Shown: positions 49,913-61,000 of the stretch, piece by piece
Layout of the letters: each line of letters starts with the position of its first letter
How positions within the stretch are numbered: the stretch's first letter is position 1
Assembly: GCF_029335315.1 (NCBI RefSeq)
Contig: NZ_JARJLT010000004.1
Location: forward strand, 18,810 to 82,809
Origin: Pseudomonas citronellolis
GTDB lineage: Bacteria; Pseudomonadota; Gammaproteobacteria; Pseudomonadales; Pseudomonadaceae
DNA length: 64,000 bases
Direction: 5' to 3'
Notes under the pieces: model-generated
Database searches by the model: none
Seen by the model: only the letters and a program-made list of their open reading frames with translations
Told to the model about the DNA's origin: nothing
Position numbers and translations under genes: made by a program

Positions 49913-50163
49913 GTGACCTGGAACTGCCCCGGCTGTGTCAGCACGTCACCGACCTGGTGCGCGGCCGGCCGGTTCGCCTGGGCGACGACGAGTGCCAGGC
50001 GCTGCGGCCCTTCGTGCACATGGGGCTGCTGGAAATGCGCGAACCCGAGTGCGACGGCCAGGCCACCCACTGCCGGTGCCGCCACCCGCGCCTGTTCGAG
50101 TTCCACTTCTATTACCGCTGGCTGCCACGCAACGCTCAGCTTTTCCATCCGCAGCGAGAGTGA
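49909..50163 (+). CDS. Small Cys/His-containing protein of unknown function
   Basis: 84 residues. Charged N-terminus, then a segment CDGQATHCRCRHPRLFEFHFY with three Cys and several His that might bind a metal. Translationally coupled to the Cox-like gene through an ATGA overlap. I do not recognise a family. Possibly a leftover phage gene; no capsid, replication or integrase gene follows. Confidence 0.6.
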   Translation: MSDLELPRLCQHVTDLVRGRPVRLGDDECQALRPFVHMGLLEMREPECDGQATHCRCRHPRLFEFHFYYRWLPRNAQLFHPQRE

Positions 50164-50170
50164 CGCGCCC

Positions 50171-50701
50171 TCAGGCCTCGCTGTCGCGTTGCAGCGCCTC
50201 GAGGGCTGGCTCGGCGGGAATGCCGACCTCCACGCACAACTGCATGACCCGCTCCAGGTCCTGGCGGTACACCAGCACCGCCTGCAGTTCGTCATCCAGC
50301 GGCTCGCTGAAGTTCAGCAGCACGTAGCCGCCCTTCTCCGGGTACAGCGCCGAAAGCTGGACCTGGATGCGTTTCAGCGCGGTCAGGGCGTCGGCCTTCT
50401 GCAGCTGCTTGGCCTGCAGGACGAAGCTCACGCTCGGGTCGAAAGACGCGCGAATGCCCTCGAACAGCTCCTTGTAGCTGTCCCCCTGGAACAGCACGAT
50501 GTCCGGCAGGCTGCCGACCACCACCCACTCGCCGAGCGGGATGGGGAAACTGTCGTCGTAGTTGATGTCCGGATTGGCGGCCAGGAAAGCCCCCGCGTCG
50601 GCGTAGGCCGCCGCGGCGTCCGTGGCGATCTGGCGGATCTCGTCCTCGCCCAGGCAGCCGGAGCTGATAAGGGTGATGAGTTCGACGAGTTGCTCTTGCA
50701 T
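50171..50701 (-). CDS. Conserved protein of unknown function
   Basis: 176 residues, acidic, no signal peptide or membrane segment. Segments include ELITLISSGCLGEDEIRQIA, YDDSFPIPLGEWVVVGSLPD, FVLQAKQLQKADALTALKR and LVYRQDLERVMQLCVEV, giving an alpha/beta protein with no known motif. Coding is supported by strong third-position G/C and a clear ATG at 50699-50701. It converges with the small Cys/His gene (7 bp between stops). Function unknown. Confidence 0.75.
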   Translation of the reverse strand: MQEQLVELITLISSGCLGEDEIRQIATDAAAAYADAGAFLAANPDINYDDSFPIPLGEWVVVGSLPDIVLFQGDSYKELFEGIRASFDPSVSFVLQAKQLQKADALTALKRIQVQLSALYPEKGGYVLLNFSEPLDDELQAVLVYRQDLERVMQLCVEVGIPAEPALEALQRDSEA

Positions 50702-50901
50702 GGTGCGATCCTGAGGAAGTCTGACGGCGCCGCAGGATACCCGGATTCGCCGCGTCTTGCTGGCCCGGGGAACCTTCCGCGGCTTCCGGGTGTCGGAACT
50801 CGGGCCGACGATAGCGACTATCGACCGGCTTGATTTCCCAGGATGCCGGGCCTTCGCTAGCCTTTGTACATCCCCACTACCAAGCCCCGGGTGAAAACCT
50901 C

Positions 50902-51117
50902 ATGTTCCGATCCCTCTGCAGCCTGCTGCTGGCCGCTCCCGTTCTGGTGGGCTGCGCTGGCCAGCCCGCGCCCAGCGACGAGCAGCATGTGTACAGCAAC
51001 GATGAGGTCAAGGCCTTCGCGGTCAAGGCGCTGAGCGCCAGCAAGATGGACAGCCAGTTGTTCGCCCGCTACCGCCGCGCCCTGACCGAACCGCACCACG
51101 ACGACACCGGCAGCTGA
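50902..51117 (+). CDS. Small lipoprotein of unknown function
   Basis: 71 residues. Signal sequence with lipobox LVGC giving Cys18, then a short Ser/Asp-rich linker and an amphipathic helix (NDEVKAFAVKALSASKM). The ATG at 50902 gives the proper signal peptide; the frame extends upstream without support. It converges with pgaD (9 bp between stops). Function unknown. Confidence 0.8.
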   Translation: MFRSLCSLLLAAPVLVGCAGQPAPSDEQHVYSNDEVKAFAVKALSASKMDSQLFARYRRALTEPHHDDTGS

Positions 51118-51126
51118 TCCCCCGGC

Positions 51127-51600
51127 TCAGACTTCGCTGGTCTCGCTGCTCCTGCGGGCGGCGTCCTCTCCATCCTCGCGGATATGCTCCTCCACCCAGA
51201 TCAGGTCGCCGACCTGGTCGTTGTGCAGCGTCAGCACCTGTTGCGCGCGCAGGCGCAGGTAGGTTTCCGAGGTGATGCGAAAACTCTTCGACAGAGTCTG
51301 CGCGCTGATGTCCGGCATGCGCTGACGGCGCGCGTAACGCCGCGCACGTATCTCGTTGTACTTGGCCCAGGCGAACAACAGCAACCCGATCAGGGTGGCG
51401 CACAGGGCGTAGGCCGCCAGGGTGCCGCAAGTGCGGATCAGCTCGTGCAGGAAGTCCAGTTGCGGCCCGTTGCGCGACGCGTCCGCCATCGCCTCGAAAC
51501 CACGCACCAGCAAGTAGACGAAGCTCGCCCAGGCGCCCAGCGTGAGCGCGCCGTCGATGGCTACGTGCAGCCAGTGCTGCGGGGTCTTGATCAGGCTCAT
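51127..51600 (-). CDS. pgaD: PNAG synthase accessory subunit PgaD
   Basis: 157 residues with two transmembrane helices near the N-terminus (about 18-35 and 58-78) and a cytoplasmic basic C-terminal half ([15 protein letters not shown]). PgaD is required with PgaC for poly-beta-1,6-N-acetylglucosamine synthesis, and in E. coli the complex binds c-di-GMP. Its ATG overlaps the pgaC stop (ATGA), last gene of the operon. Sequence is divergent from E. coli PgaD, but position and topology agree. Confidence 0.88.
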   Translation of the reverse strand: MSLIKTPQHWLHVAIDGALTLGAWASFVYLLVRGFEAMADASRNGPQLDFLHELIRTCGTLAAYALCATLIGLLLFAWAKYNEIRARRYARRQRMPDISAQTLSKSFRITSETYLRLRAQQVLTLHNDQVGDLIWVEEHIREDGEDAARRSSETSEV

Positions 51601-52928
51601 GTCGGGGTACTCCTCTTGATCCCGCGGTCCGGGCTGGTCCAGCGCGCGCGCTGCTGACGCACCTTGAGCATGACCTTGGGGAAACTCACCAGGGTGGTCA
51701 TCAGGGTCACCAGCCAGAAGGCGAAGGGATACCAGATGACCCAGAACAACGAGCCGACCAGGCCTTTCTCGTAGCGCCGCTCGATCAGCAGGCTCAGGCC
51801 GAACTGCATCAGGCAGACCACCGCCAGCACCATGCCGGTGAAGGCCGGCGGCATGATGCTGTCGACCCGCAGCCCCGGCGGCAGCTCGACCGCGCGACCG
51901 AGCCCCCAGAGCAGGATGGTCAGGGCGAAGGTGAAGGCCCAGGCGGCCGACAGGCAGAACTCCACCAGCAGCGGCCACATGTAGCGCAGGCGCCAGCGCC
52001 AGATGCTGCGGATGTTCCTCAGCAGCACCTCGGCGCCACCCTGGGCCCAGCGCAGGCGCTGCTTCCACAGCCCGCGCAGGGTCTCGGGCATGAGGATCCA
52101 GCAGAGCGCGCGCGGCTCGTAGAAAATCCCCCAATGGTCCAGCTGCAGCTTCCAGCTGATGTCGATGTCCTCGGTGATCATGTCCGGGCTCCAGAAGCCG
52201 ACCCGGTTCAACGCGCTGCGACGGAACGCGGCGACCACCCCGGAGACCGTGAAGACCCGGCCATAGACGCGCTGGGTGCGCTTGATCAGGCCGATGATCG
52301 AGGAGAACTCACCGACCTGTACGCGGCCGACCAGGGTCGAGCGCGTGCGGATGCGCGGGTTGCCGGTGACCGCGCCGACCCGCGGGTTGTCGATCAGCGG
52401 CGCCACCAGGTAGGCCACCGCGTCGGGGTCGAGCAGCGCGTCGCCGTCGATGCACACCAGGTATTCGCTGTGCGCCGCCAGCGCACCCATGCGCAGGCCG
52501 ATGGCCTTGCCCTGGTTCTGCGCCAGGTGCAGCACGCGCAGCCGCGGGTGCTGCGCCGCCAGCTCGTTGAGCACTTCGCCGGTGTTGTCGCGGGAACCGT
52601 CGTTGATGGCGATCACTTCGATGTTCGCATAGCGCTGCGCCAGCGCCGCGCCTATGGTCTCGCGAGCGTTCTCGCCCTCGTTGTAGCAAGGGATGAGGAT
52701 GCTCACCAGCGGTTCGCCCTTGAGCGCCGGCAGCGCTTCGCGCCAGGGCCAGTGGCGCTCCCAGTGCAGCCAGAAGTAGGCGCCGCCGGACATCCACAGC
52801 GCCGACATGAACAGCGGGTAGAAGAACACGAAGTTGAGCAGCAGCTCGCCCGTGGCGATCAGCGCTACACCGATGGGGCCGCCCAGTATCACCACCAGGA
52901 TCAGCAGGGCTACGAGACGATCAGTCAT
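51597..52928 (-). CDS. pgaC: Poly-beta-1,6-N-acetyl-D-glucosamine synthase PgaC
   Basis: 443 residues, family GT2. Two N-terminal transmembrane helices, a cytoplasmic glycosyltransferase domain with [26 protein letters not shown] (DxD-type), [10 protein letters not shown] and the QxxRW motif QRLRWAQGG, and three further C-terminal transmembrane helices. It polymerises UDP-GlcNAc into PNAG and passes it across the inner membrane. ATG at 52926-52928 overlaps the pgaB stop by 4 bp; the longer upstream frame is not supported. Confidence 0.94.
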   Translation of the reverse strand: MTDRLVALLILVVILGGPIGVALIATGELLLNFVFFYPLFMSALWMSGGAYFWLHWERHWPWREALPALKGEPLVSILIPCYNEGENARETIGAALAQRYANIEVIAINDGSRDNTGEVLNELAAQHPRLRVLHLAQNQGKAIGLRMGALAAHSEYLVCIDGDALLDPDAVAYLVAPLIDNPRVGAVTGNPRIRTRSTLVGRVQVGEFSSIIGLIKRTQRVYGRVFTVSGVVAAFRRSALNRVGFWSPDMITEDIDISWKLQLDHWGIFYEPRALCWILMPETLRGLWKQRLRWAQGGAEVLLRNIRSIWRWRLRYMWPLLVEFCLSAAWAFTFALTILLWGLGRAVELPPGLRVDSIMPPAFTGMVLAVVCLMQFGLSLLIERRYEKGLVGSLFWVIWYPFAFWLVTLMTTLVSFPKVMLKVRQQRARWTSPDRGIKRSTPT

Positions 52929-54928
52929 AGTTTCGGATACCAGGATGAGGAGAACGCCGGGCGGATGACCTTGAGCGCCGGCTGGTCGTTGAGGAAGTCG
53001 TCCGGGTAGTACCCGTAGTGACGGACCCCGTTCCATTGCAGACGTTTCATCCAATCGGCGAGCTGCTGCGCGTCGATCGGCTTCAGCTGGCCGGCGCGCC
53101 AGTCGCGTGCCTGCAGCTCGAAGACGCTGTGCTCCAGGCCGCCGGGGCGCTTGGCCACCTGGCGCACCAGGCCGTCGAGCCAGGCGTTGGAATGGGCCAC
53201 GTCCACCCCTTCCATCAGCGGCATGGCCATGGGCGCGGTCCAGTCGTAGGCGCCGAGGAAGTCGTCGAGGTTCTGCGCGAACCAGGTTTCGGCCTGCGGA
53301 TCGAGGATCGGCTCGGCGAAGATGTTGCGTGCGGTCTTCACCTGCGGACCGCGAATCGCGCGGACCTTGCCGGCCAGCTCGCGGGTGAAGTCGACCAGGT
53401 AGCGGCTCTTGAAGCGCGTCCAGCGCTGCAGGGTCTGCTCGTCGCCGCGCAGCGCCGCCAGGTCGCCCGGCAGCCCGGCTTCTCGATAGGCGGCCAGGGC
53501 CGCGGGGCTGGCGTCTTCGAAGTCGGAGAGCAGCGCGTCGTCGTGGAACAGGATGCCGCGGAAGCTGGCGTGCCTGGCCAGGTCCTCGTAGATCTCGCCG
53601 ATCTGCTGGCGCGCCCGCGGGTCGAACGGCGAAAGGCGCCGGTACTGCTTCGGGTCCACGGCGCTGGCGCCGGTCTTCGGGTCCCAGGCCTGCACCCTCG
53701 GCAGGTCGGCGGAGAGGTCGAACGCCAGCACCGGCATCCAGGCGTACACCGCCACTCCGCCGCGGCTGCGCAGTTGCCAGGCGACCCGGTTGAACAGGTC
53801 GGCGCGCATCGGCAGGTGACGGTTGGGGAAGTACAGCTCATGGATGTTGCCGTCGCCCTTGGGGTCGGCGAAGGCTTGCAGGAACACGGTGTTGATGCCC
53901 AGGTCGGCGATGCGCTGCACCAGCTTGCCGAGGTTGGCGTCGGTACGCGCCGGGTCCGGGTCGTAGACGTAGTCCAGGTCGACGTGAGCGACGCGCATCG
54001 GACTACGTTCCTGGATGAGGTTCATGTCGGAGGCGAACTCGTCGATCTCCGGGTCGCCGTTGACCAGGTAGCGCGGCAGGTCGCGCAGGTTATCGACACT
54101 GCCGATACCGTCGTCGAGGGTCAGCGCCAGGCTGTAGCCGTGCTCGCTGGCGATCTGCAGGGTGCTGCCGTTGGCCGCGCCATAGGGCCAGACCCAGACG
54201 CGCGGGGCCTTGCCGGTGATGCCCTGGAGGGTGGCGCTGATCGAGCCGACGTCCTTGTCCAGGCGCTGGCGGAATTCGGCGTCGGTCTCGTAGCGTTTCT
54301 CGGCGGGCAGGTACAGCCGGTTGGCCGCCGCCGGCAGCGTGTTGCCCTGGGGATTGCCCTGCAGGCCCAGGTGCGAGGCGTAGGTGTGCGCGCCTATCTC
54401 CACCAGGTTGGACTGCGCCACTTCGCGCACCTGGTCGACAGTGAGGAAGCGCTGGCGCGGGCTGGGCAAGCCGCCGAAGTCCACCGGCTGGTTGGCCGGG
54501 GTCTTCATCCAGACGCCGACCGGGGCCATCACCGCCGGCCAGTCGTAGGCCTTCAGCACCGGCAGCACGCGGGTGTAGAAGCTGCTGTAGCCGTCGTCGA
54601 AGCTGAGCAGTACGGGCTTGTCCGGCAGCGGCGCGCGGCCCTCATGGGCGGCGAGGATCTGGTCCACCGAGACGGCGTGGAAGCCCTGCTCGCGGAGCCA
54701 GGCCAACTGGTCGATCAGGTGCGCGGTGCGGGTGGTGATGTAGGCCTGGTTGGAATCGTCGTCCTCGACGTCGTGGTAGGCCAGGGTCAGCAGGCGGCCG
54801 GCCGGCCAGGGCGATTCGCTCACCGCCACGGGGCGCTCCTTGGGCGCCACGAATGGCGGCGCCTCGGCGGCGCAGCCGGCCAGCAGCGCGGCCAGGCAGA
54901 AGCAGAAGGTACGGAAGAAGGCGCTCAT
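52925..54928 (-). CDS. pgaB: PNAG N-deacetylase lipoprotein PgaB
   Basis: 667 residues. Lipobox LLAGC gives Cys19. The N-terminal CE4 polysaccharide deacetylase domain carries [20 protein letters not shown] and IGAHTYASH (HxxxxH). The C-terminal half is the GHL13 domain ([27 protein letters not shown]), a glycoside-hydrolase-like partner. It partially deacetylates PNAG in the periplasm for export through PgaA. The ATG at 54926-54928 starts the signal peptide; the frame runs open further upstream into pgaA antisense. Confidence 0.94.
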   Translation of the reverse strand: MSAFFRTFCFCLAALLAGCAAEAPPFVAPKERPVAVSESPWPAGRLLTLAYHDVEDDDSNQAYITTRTAHLIDQLAWLREQGFHAVSVDQILAAHEGRAPLPDKPVLLSFDDGYSSFYTRVLPVLKAYDWPAVMAPVGVWMKTPANQPVDFGGLPSPRQRFLTVDQVREVAQSNLVEIGAHTYASHLGLQGNPQGNTLPAAANRLYLPAEKRYETDAEFRQRLDKDVGSISATLQGITGKAPRVWVWPYGAANGSTLQIASEHGYSLALTLDDGIGSVDNLRDLPRYLVNGDPEIDEFASDMNLIQERSPMRVAHVDLDYVYDPDPARTDANLGKLVQRIADLGINTVFLQAFADPKGDGNIHELYFPNRHLPMRADLFNRVAWQLRSRGGVAVYAWMPVLAFDLSADLPRVQAWDPKTGASAVDPKQYRRLSPFDPRARQQIGEIYEDLARHASFRGILFHDDALLSDFEDASPAALAAYREAGLPGDLAALRGDEQTLQRWTRFKSRYLVDFTRELAGKVRAIRGPQVKTARNIFAEPILDPQAETWFAQNLDDFLGAYDWTAPMAMPLMEGVDVAHSNAWLDGLVRQVAKRPGGLEHSVFELQARDWRAGQLKPIDAQQLADWMKRLQWNGVRHYGYYPDDFLNDQPALKVIRPAFSSSWYPKL

Positions 54929-54939
54929 GTCGGGTGCCC

Positions 54940-57432
54940 TTAGAAGCGGTAGTTGATGTCGAGCATCAGGCGGAAGTCCAGCTCGCGGTCGCCGTCGTAG
55001 GGGCGACTCATGGCGGTGAGGTTGATGCCACCGTCGAAGCGATCGTCGAACTTCAGGCGCTGCCCGTAGCCGATCAGGGCGATGGGGTCGGTGCCATGGT
55101 TCTGCTGGGTGTAGGTGCCGACGCCGAACTGCGCCTGCTGGCTCCAGACCGTCTGGTAGCGGCGGTAGAGGATGTGGTCCAGGTCCAGGGTCGGCAGCAC
55201 GCTGAGGTCGCGCTTGGGGTTGAAGTAGGGCACGTCGTCCGACTTGCTGTTGTGGCTGGCGCCCACTTCCAGGCCGAGGTCGGCTTTCAGGTAGGGCTGG
55301 CTGTAGACCTGCTGCTTGCCGGTCCAGACCAGGCCGACGCGCTGGTTGCCGTCGCTGAAGTGCTGCGGCGTGGCGCTGAGCTTCCACTCGCGGGTTTCGT
55401 CCTGGCGCCAGCCCAGCCAGGCGCCGACCGCGTTGGAGCGGATGCCGCTGTTGAGCGCGCGCAATGGCGTCTCGCGCGACAGGTAGTCGGCGCTCCAGCC
55501 GTACTGCCAGTGATCGTCGATCTCGTGGCTGCCGGCCAGGCGCGCGCCGGCTTTGTCGCCGTCGCCATAGTCGTTGTGCGACAGCTCGCCCTCGAGGGTG
55601 TTGCCGCGCTCGCGCCACTCCACGCCGGCGCGCTGGTAGCGGTAGTGGCCGGTGCCTTCGACGAAGTCGCCGGTGGCATAGCCGACGCCACCGAAGACCC
55701 GCCAGTTCTCGTCGATCGGCGGGCTGTAGAGCACGCTGTCGATGCCGAAGTCGCGGTCGCCGACCGCCTCGCCGCCACCGGTGCTGTGGCCGTCGTAGGC
55801 GCTGACGCGCAGTTCGAACATGTGCTGCACCTTGCGCAGCTTGTCCAGGCGCTGCGCCGAGAGCTGCTCGGGGAAGCGCTGAATGACGTCGTCGGCGAGC
55901 AGGTCGGCCTGGCGCCACTCCTGCAGTTCCAGGGCGGTGTTGCCCTGCGCCACTTCCACGCCGAGGTCGCGCGGGCCGAGGGCCTCGGCGCTCTTCAGCT
56001 CGGACTCGGCGCGGCGCGGCCAGCCGCGCGCCGAGTAGACGCCGGCGAGCCCGGTGCGCAGGCCGCCGTTGGCCGGCGCCGCGTGAGAGAGTTCCTCGAA
56101 AGCCTGCTGCGCCTGGGGCAGCTGGTCATTGAACAGGTAGGCGTTGGCCTGCAGGATCTTCGCGTCCAGGCGGTTCTCGTTGGGGTGCCCGGCGGGCGCC
56201 CCCTGGGAATACAGCAGCACCGGCTGCTGCGCCACCAACTGGTCGGCCATCGGCTGCAGTTGGCTCAACTGCTCGCACTCCACCAGGGCGTAGAACAGCC
56301 CCTGGTTGTCGTCCATCCACTCCGGGTCCTTCGGCGAATCGCTGGCCAGCACCTTGCGGTAGAGGTCGGCGGACGTCTCCGGCTGGCGCAGGTACAGGTA
56401 GGCGCCGGCGACCCAGCGCTCGGCGTAGGCCGGCACGGCGACCTGCTCCTTGAGCAGTTGCTCGTATTCGTCGACCACCTGCTGCATGCGCACGCGGGCA
56501 TGCAGCGCGCCAAGCCGATCGACGCGCACGCGGTTGCGCTCGAGCTTGGCCTCGGGCTGCTCGGCCCACTGCTGCATCAGGCGCGCGGAGCTGGCGATGG
56601 CACGGTCGGCGACTTCGAAGCGATCGACCTCACGGCGCGCCGGAAGCTGAGCGAAGCGCACTTCGCGAGCCAGGGCGTCGGCCTGCAGGCGCCGCGCCTG
56701 GGCCTCGTCGATCAGCCCAGGCCGGGCGGTACCGATGCGCAGTGCCGGTTCCGCCAGGTGCGCGCCCTCCAGGCCGCGCAGGTACTCGCGCTGCACGTAG
56801 GCCTTGTCCGGCGCCAGCTCGCGGGCCTTGTCCAGCTCGAAGAGCGCGGCGTAGCGCCGGCCGGCGCGGGTATGCACATAGGCCAGGGCGATGCGTGCAT
56901 CGGGGTCCTGCGGCAGGTCGCGGACCAGGTCCTGGCCACGGCGCAGGGCTTCTTCGCTCTGCCCGGCGTCGGCCAGGGTCATCACTTCGCCGACGCGCAG
57001 GGCGCCGAGCCTGGGCGCCAGGGCCTGGCCGCCGCGGTACGCCGCCAGGGCCTCCGGCCAGCGTTTGAGGTTGCGATAGGCGCGCGCCACCACGGCCAGC
57101 GAGTCGGCGCTCAGCGCTTTCGAACCCCGATTGGCTTCGTAGACCTGTACCACCTCGGCGTCGCGCCCGGCCCAGCCGGCGATGGCGATGTGGTCGTTGA
57201 GATAGCGCGGCGTGGCCGGCTGGCCGGCGAGAAAATCCAGGGCCGGCGCGTAGTCACCGGAGCGCGCCTTGATCACCAGGGCGTCGTAGCCGTCGTCGGC
57301 CCGCGCCATCGTGCTGCACAGCAGCAAGCCCGCGACCAAAGCGCCGCAGGCGCGCAACGAACGCGGATGGCGGCCAGGGAAACGCAGTGGCCAAGGGGCC
57401 GGCAGATCGAGAACTTCGTCGGGGCTTCGCAT
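54940..57432 (-). CDS. pgaA: PNAG outer-membrane export porin PgaA
   Basis: 830 residues. Signal peptide with a long N-region (cleavage near residue 45, TMARA-D), then a periplasmic TPR superhelix (about 50-520; for example EALAAYRGGQALAPRLGALR) and a C-terminal beta-barrel (about 520-830) ending MLDINYRF. The barrel exports PNAG. No clear Shine-Dalgarno was seen before the ATG at 57430-57432; the real start could be a downstream TTG (MRACGALVAG...), which would give a classical signal peptide. First gene of pgaABCD, 11 bp before pgaB. Confidence 0.9.
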   Translation of the reverse strand: MRSPDEVLDLPAPWPLRFPGRHPRSLRACGALVAGLLLCSTMARADDGYDALVIKARSGDYAPALDFLAGQPATPRYLNDHIAIAGWAGRDAEVVQVYEANRGSKALSADSLAVVARAYRNLKRWPEALAAYRGGQALAPRLGALRVGEVMTLADAGQSEEALRRGQDLVRDLPQDPDARIALAYVHTRAGRRYAALFELDKARELAPDKAYVQREYLRGLEGAHLAEPALRIGTARPGLIDEAQARRLQADALAREVRFAQLPARREVDRFEVADRAIASSARLMQQWAEQPEAKLERNRVRVDRLGALHARVRMQQVVDEYEQLLKEQVAVPAYAERWVAGAYLYLRQPETSADLYRKVLASDSPKDPEWMDDNQGLFYALVECEQLSQLQPMADQLVAQQPVLLYSQGAPAGHPNENRLDAKILQANAYLFNDQLPQAQQAFEELSHAAPANGGLRTGLAGVYSARGWPRRAESELKSAEALGPRDLGVEVAQGNTALELQEWRQADLLADDVIQRFPEQLSAQRLDKLRKVQHMFELRVSAYDGHSTGGGEAVGDRDFGIDSVLYSPPIDENWRVFGGVGYATGDFVEGTGHYRYQRAGVEWRERGNTLEGELSHNDYGDGDKAGARLAGSHEIDDHWQYGWSADYLSRETPLRALNSGIRSNAVGAWLGWRQDETREWKLSATPQHFSDGNQRVGLVWTGKQQVYSQPYLKADLGLEVGASHNSKSDDVPYFNPKRDLSVLPTLDLDHILYRRYQTVWSQQAQFGVGTYTQQNHGTDPIALIGYGQRLKFDDRFDGGINLTAMSRPYDGDRELDFRLMLDINYRF

Positions 57433-58008
57433 AAGACTGGTCTGGTCACTGTGACTGTGGCGGCCCGTGCGGCGCGGCTTGCTGCCGTTCGCGTCGGGGC
57501 GTGGCGAAATACGCAGGTGGCCTAGCGCCCGGTCTGGCCGGGATCTTGAGTGCGCGCCGGGCGCGCCCGCACCGGAAGGGCGGCAATCGCGCGCGGGCAG
57601 ACGGAGGCGTGGGAAACGCGGACGGGTCTGAAGGGGTTCAAGCTACGCACTGCCAACTTCCTGTAGTTGAGCGCCAGTTCTTTCGGCGATGAGCGTGGAC
57701 CGCTGCCTACCGCGCGGCCCGCCAGCCTCAGGAAGGGCAAGCGGCGGCCACGACAGGACAACCAAGGGTGCAACCCGGAATTTGTCAAATTGTCGACTAA
57801 ATCTCGAAACAACTCAATACATCGTCAAATTAATGACGAAACGTCACAACACCGTCGCCGTAAGTTTGACACCAACCCAACGAATTGCAGGGCGAATTAC
57901 GGTGCGGCGGCGATTGATTGGAGTTAACCCGAAAGTCCTGCGCACCTCCCCGGCAAATCGCGGGCAAAAGAAAGCCCCGCCGAGGCGGGGCTGTCTCAAG
58001 CGGGTCGA
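57433..58008. other. pgaA upstream region and gdhB terminator
   Basis: 576 bp with no credible gene. The right end holds the gdhB terminator (57964-57992). The part around 57775-57910 is AT-rich and probably contains the pgaA promoter; it includes CGTCA-AATTAA-TGACG (57823-57838) and a further ACGTCAC at 57841-57847. This would leave an untranslated leader of about 300 bp or more before pgaA, including a GTCAC-T-GTGAC palindrome (57445-57455). A long leader is known in E. coli pga, where CsrA binds it. Confidence 0.55.
57964..57992 (-). terminator. gdhB terminator
   Basis: AGCCCCGCC (57973-57981), 2-nt loop, GGCGGGGCT (57984-57992). On the minus strand the stem is followed by TTTCTTTT. It starts 16 bp after the gdhB stop and insulates pgaA. 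Confidence 0.85.
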
Positions 58009-61000
58009 TCAGGCTACGGCGACGCCGTGCTGCCCGCTCTGCGCCAGGTCGACCAGCTCGCGGTTGGCTACCGCGTACATCGCGTAGTCGGTGCTGCTGG
58101 AGGCACGCAGCTCCACCAGCATGGCGCGCCAGCGCGCCACCATCGTGCGGTGCTGCTCGGCCCACAGGGTCACGCGCTCACGCATGTCTTGCGGGCCATC
58201 CTGCATCTGCAGGACCGAGACGGTGATCGCCCGCTGTTGCCAGTCGAGATCGTCGCGGAAGGCTTCGCGGGCCAGCGCCTGCCAGTTGTTCTCCACCGGC
58301 AGGCTGCTGATCTGTTGCAGGTACCAGGTCAGCTCCAGCTCGCTGCCGATGGCGAAGTAGGCGCGCGCCACCTCGGCCGGGTCGCGGCCGGTGACGTCCG
58401 CCGCCTCGATGATCGGCAGCAGGGTGTAGAGGTGGCTGGTGCCGGCGACCATGCGCGCCAACAGCTCCGGCACGCCGGCATCGACGTAGGCTTGGTAACG
58501 CGCCTGCCACAGCTCGCGGGTCGGGCCTTCGAGCAGCTCGTTGAGCTTCAGCCCCAGCGCCGCGATGCGCGGGCCGAAGTGAGCCACGTCGCGGGCGGCG
58601 TCCTGTTCGTTGCGGCGGCTGCGCAGGAACCAGCGGGTGGCGCGGCGGCCCAGGCGCATCAGTTCGTCCATCAGGGTCAGCTGGACTTCCGCCGGCACCT
58701 GGTAGTCGAGCTGCTCGATCTGGCGGAACCAGTGCGGCAGGTGGAACACGTCGCGGACGATCACGTAGGCGCCGGCGACGTTCGCCGGGGTCATCCCGGT
58801 GGACTCCTTCAGGCGCTGCACGAAGGTGATGCCCATGTGGTTGACCAGGTCGTTGGCGATCTGCGTGCTGACGATCTCGCGCTTCAGGCGGTGCCTGCGC
58901 ATGGCCGGGCCGAAGGTCTCGACCAGGGTCTGCGGGAAGGCCGTCTCCATGTCGCGGGTCAGGTAGTCGTCGTCCGGCACCAGCGAGCCCAGCAGCTGCT
59001 CCTTGAGGTCGATCTTGCTCCAGGAGATCAGCACGGAAAGCTCCGCGCGGGTCAGGCCCTGGCCGGCGGCGATGCGTTCGGCCAGGCCCTCGTCGGTGGG
59101 CAGGAACTCCAGCGCGCGGTCGAGCTTGCCGCGGCTTTCCAGGTCGTTCATCAGCCGCTTGTACTCGGCGATACGCTCGCGGGCGCGGCGCTCGGCCAGG
59201 GACAGCGCCTGGGTCTGCTTGTAGTTGTTGCCCAGCACCAGGTCGCCGACCTGCTCGGTCATCTCGGCCAGCAGGCTGTTGCGCTGCTTGCCGGTCATGT
59301 CGCCGGCGGCCACCACCTCGTTGAGCAGGATCTTGATGTTCACCTCGTGGTCGGAGCAGTCCACGCCACCGGCGTTGTCGATGAAGTCGGTGTTGCAGGC
59401 GCCGCCGTTGAGGCCGAACTCGACCCGGCCCAGCTGGGTGACGCCAAGGTTGCCGCCCTCGCCCACCACTTTCACGCGCAGCTCGCGGCCGTCCACGCGC
59501 AAGGCGTCGTTGGCCTTGTCGCCGACGTCGGCGTGGCTTTCCTTGCTGGACTTCACGTAGGTGCCGATGCCGCCGTTCCACAGCAGGTCGACCGGCGCCT
59601 TGAGCAGCGCGTTGATCAGCTCGGTGGGGGTCAGGCGTTCGGCCTGGATGTCGAAGCGCGCGCGCACTTCCGGGCTCAGCGTGATGCTCTTGGCGCTGCG
59701 CAGGAAGATGCCGCCGCCGGCGGAGATCAGCTTGGCGTCGTAGTCCGCCCAGCTGGAGCGCGGCAGGTTGAACAGGCGCTGGCGCTCGGCGAAGCTCGCC
59801 GCCGGGTCCGGATTCGGATCGAGGAAAATGTGCATGTGGTTGAAGGCCGCGACCATCTGCAGCTTGTCGGACATCAGCAGACCGTTGCCGAACACGTCGC
59901 CGGCCATGTCGCCGATACCGATGACGGTGATGCTGTCCTTCTGCACGTCGATGCCGCGCTCGCGGAAGTGCCGCTGCACCGAGACCCAGCCACCACGGGC
60001 GGTGATGCCCATGCCCTTGTGGTCGTAGCCGGCGGAACCGCCGGAGGCGAAGGCGTCGCCCAGCCAGAAGTTGTATTCGGCGGAGATGCCGTTGGCGATG
60101 TCGGAGAAGGTCGCGGTGCCCTTGTCGGCAGCGACCACCAGGTAGGGGTCGTCGGGGTCGTGGCGCACCACGTTGGCCGGCGGCACGACCTGGCCTTCCT
60201 TGAGGTTGTCGGTGATGTCCAGCAGGCCGGAGATGAAGATGCGGTAGCAGGCGATGGCCTCGGCCTGGATTTCATCGCGGCTGCCGCCGGTCGGCAACCG
60301 GCGCGGGATGAAGCCGCCCTTTGCCCCGGTGGGCACGATCACCGCGTTCTTCACCTGCTGCGCCTTGACCAGGCCCAGCACTTCGGTGCGGAAGTCTTCC
60401 TCGCGGTCGGACCAGCGCAGGCCGCCGCGCGCCACGTCGCCGAAGCGCAGGTGCACGCCTTCCACGCGCGGGCAATAGACGAAGATCTCGTACTTGGGCA
60501 CCGGGCGCGGGATTTCCGGGATCGCCTTGGGGTTGAACTTGAAGCTGAAGTAACCCTTGTTCTGGCCGGCGGCGTCGGGCTGGTAGAAGTTGGTGCGCAG
60601 GGTGGCCTTGATCAGGTCCAGGTAGCGCCGCAGGATGCGGTCCTCGTTGAGCACCTGGACGTCGTCCAGGGCGCTGAGGATGGCCTGTTCGAGCTTCTGC
60701 TGCTTGTCTTCCAGGTCCTCGGCGGTGAGCTTGCGGGCCAGGTAGAAGCGGGTCTTGAACAGCCGCACCAGTTCGCGGGCGATGTCCACGTGGGCGTTCA
60801 GCGCACTGGCGATGTAGCCCAGGTCGAAGCCCAGGCGGATCTGCTTGAGGTAGCGCGCGTAGGCGCGCAGCAGGGCGACGTCGCGCCACGGCAGGCCGGC
60901 GGTCAGCACCAGGCGGTTGAAGGCGTCGTTCTCGGCGTCGCCGTTGACGATGTGGACGAAGGCGTCCTGCAGCGTCTCGTTGAGCTGCTGGATGTCCACA

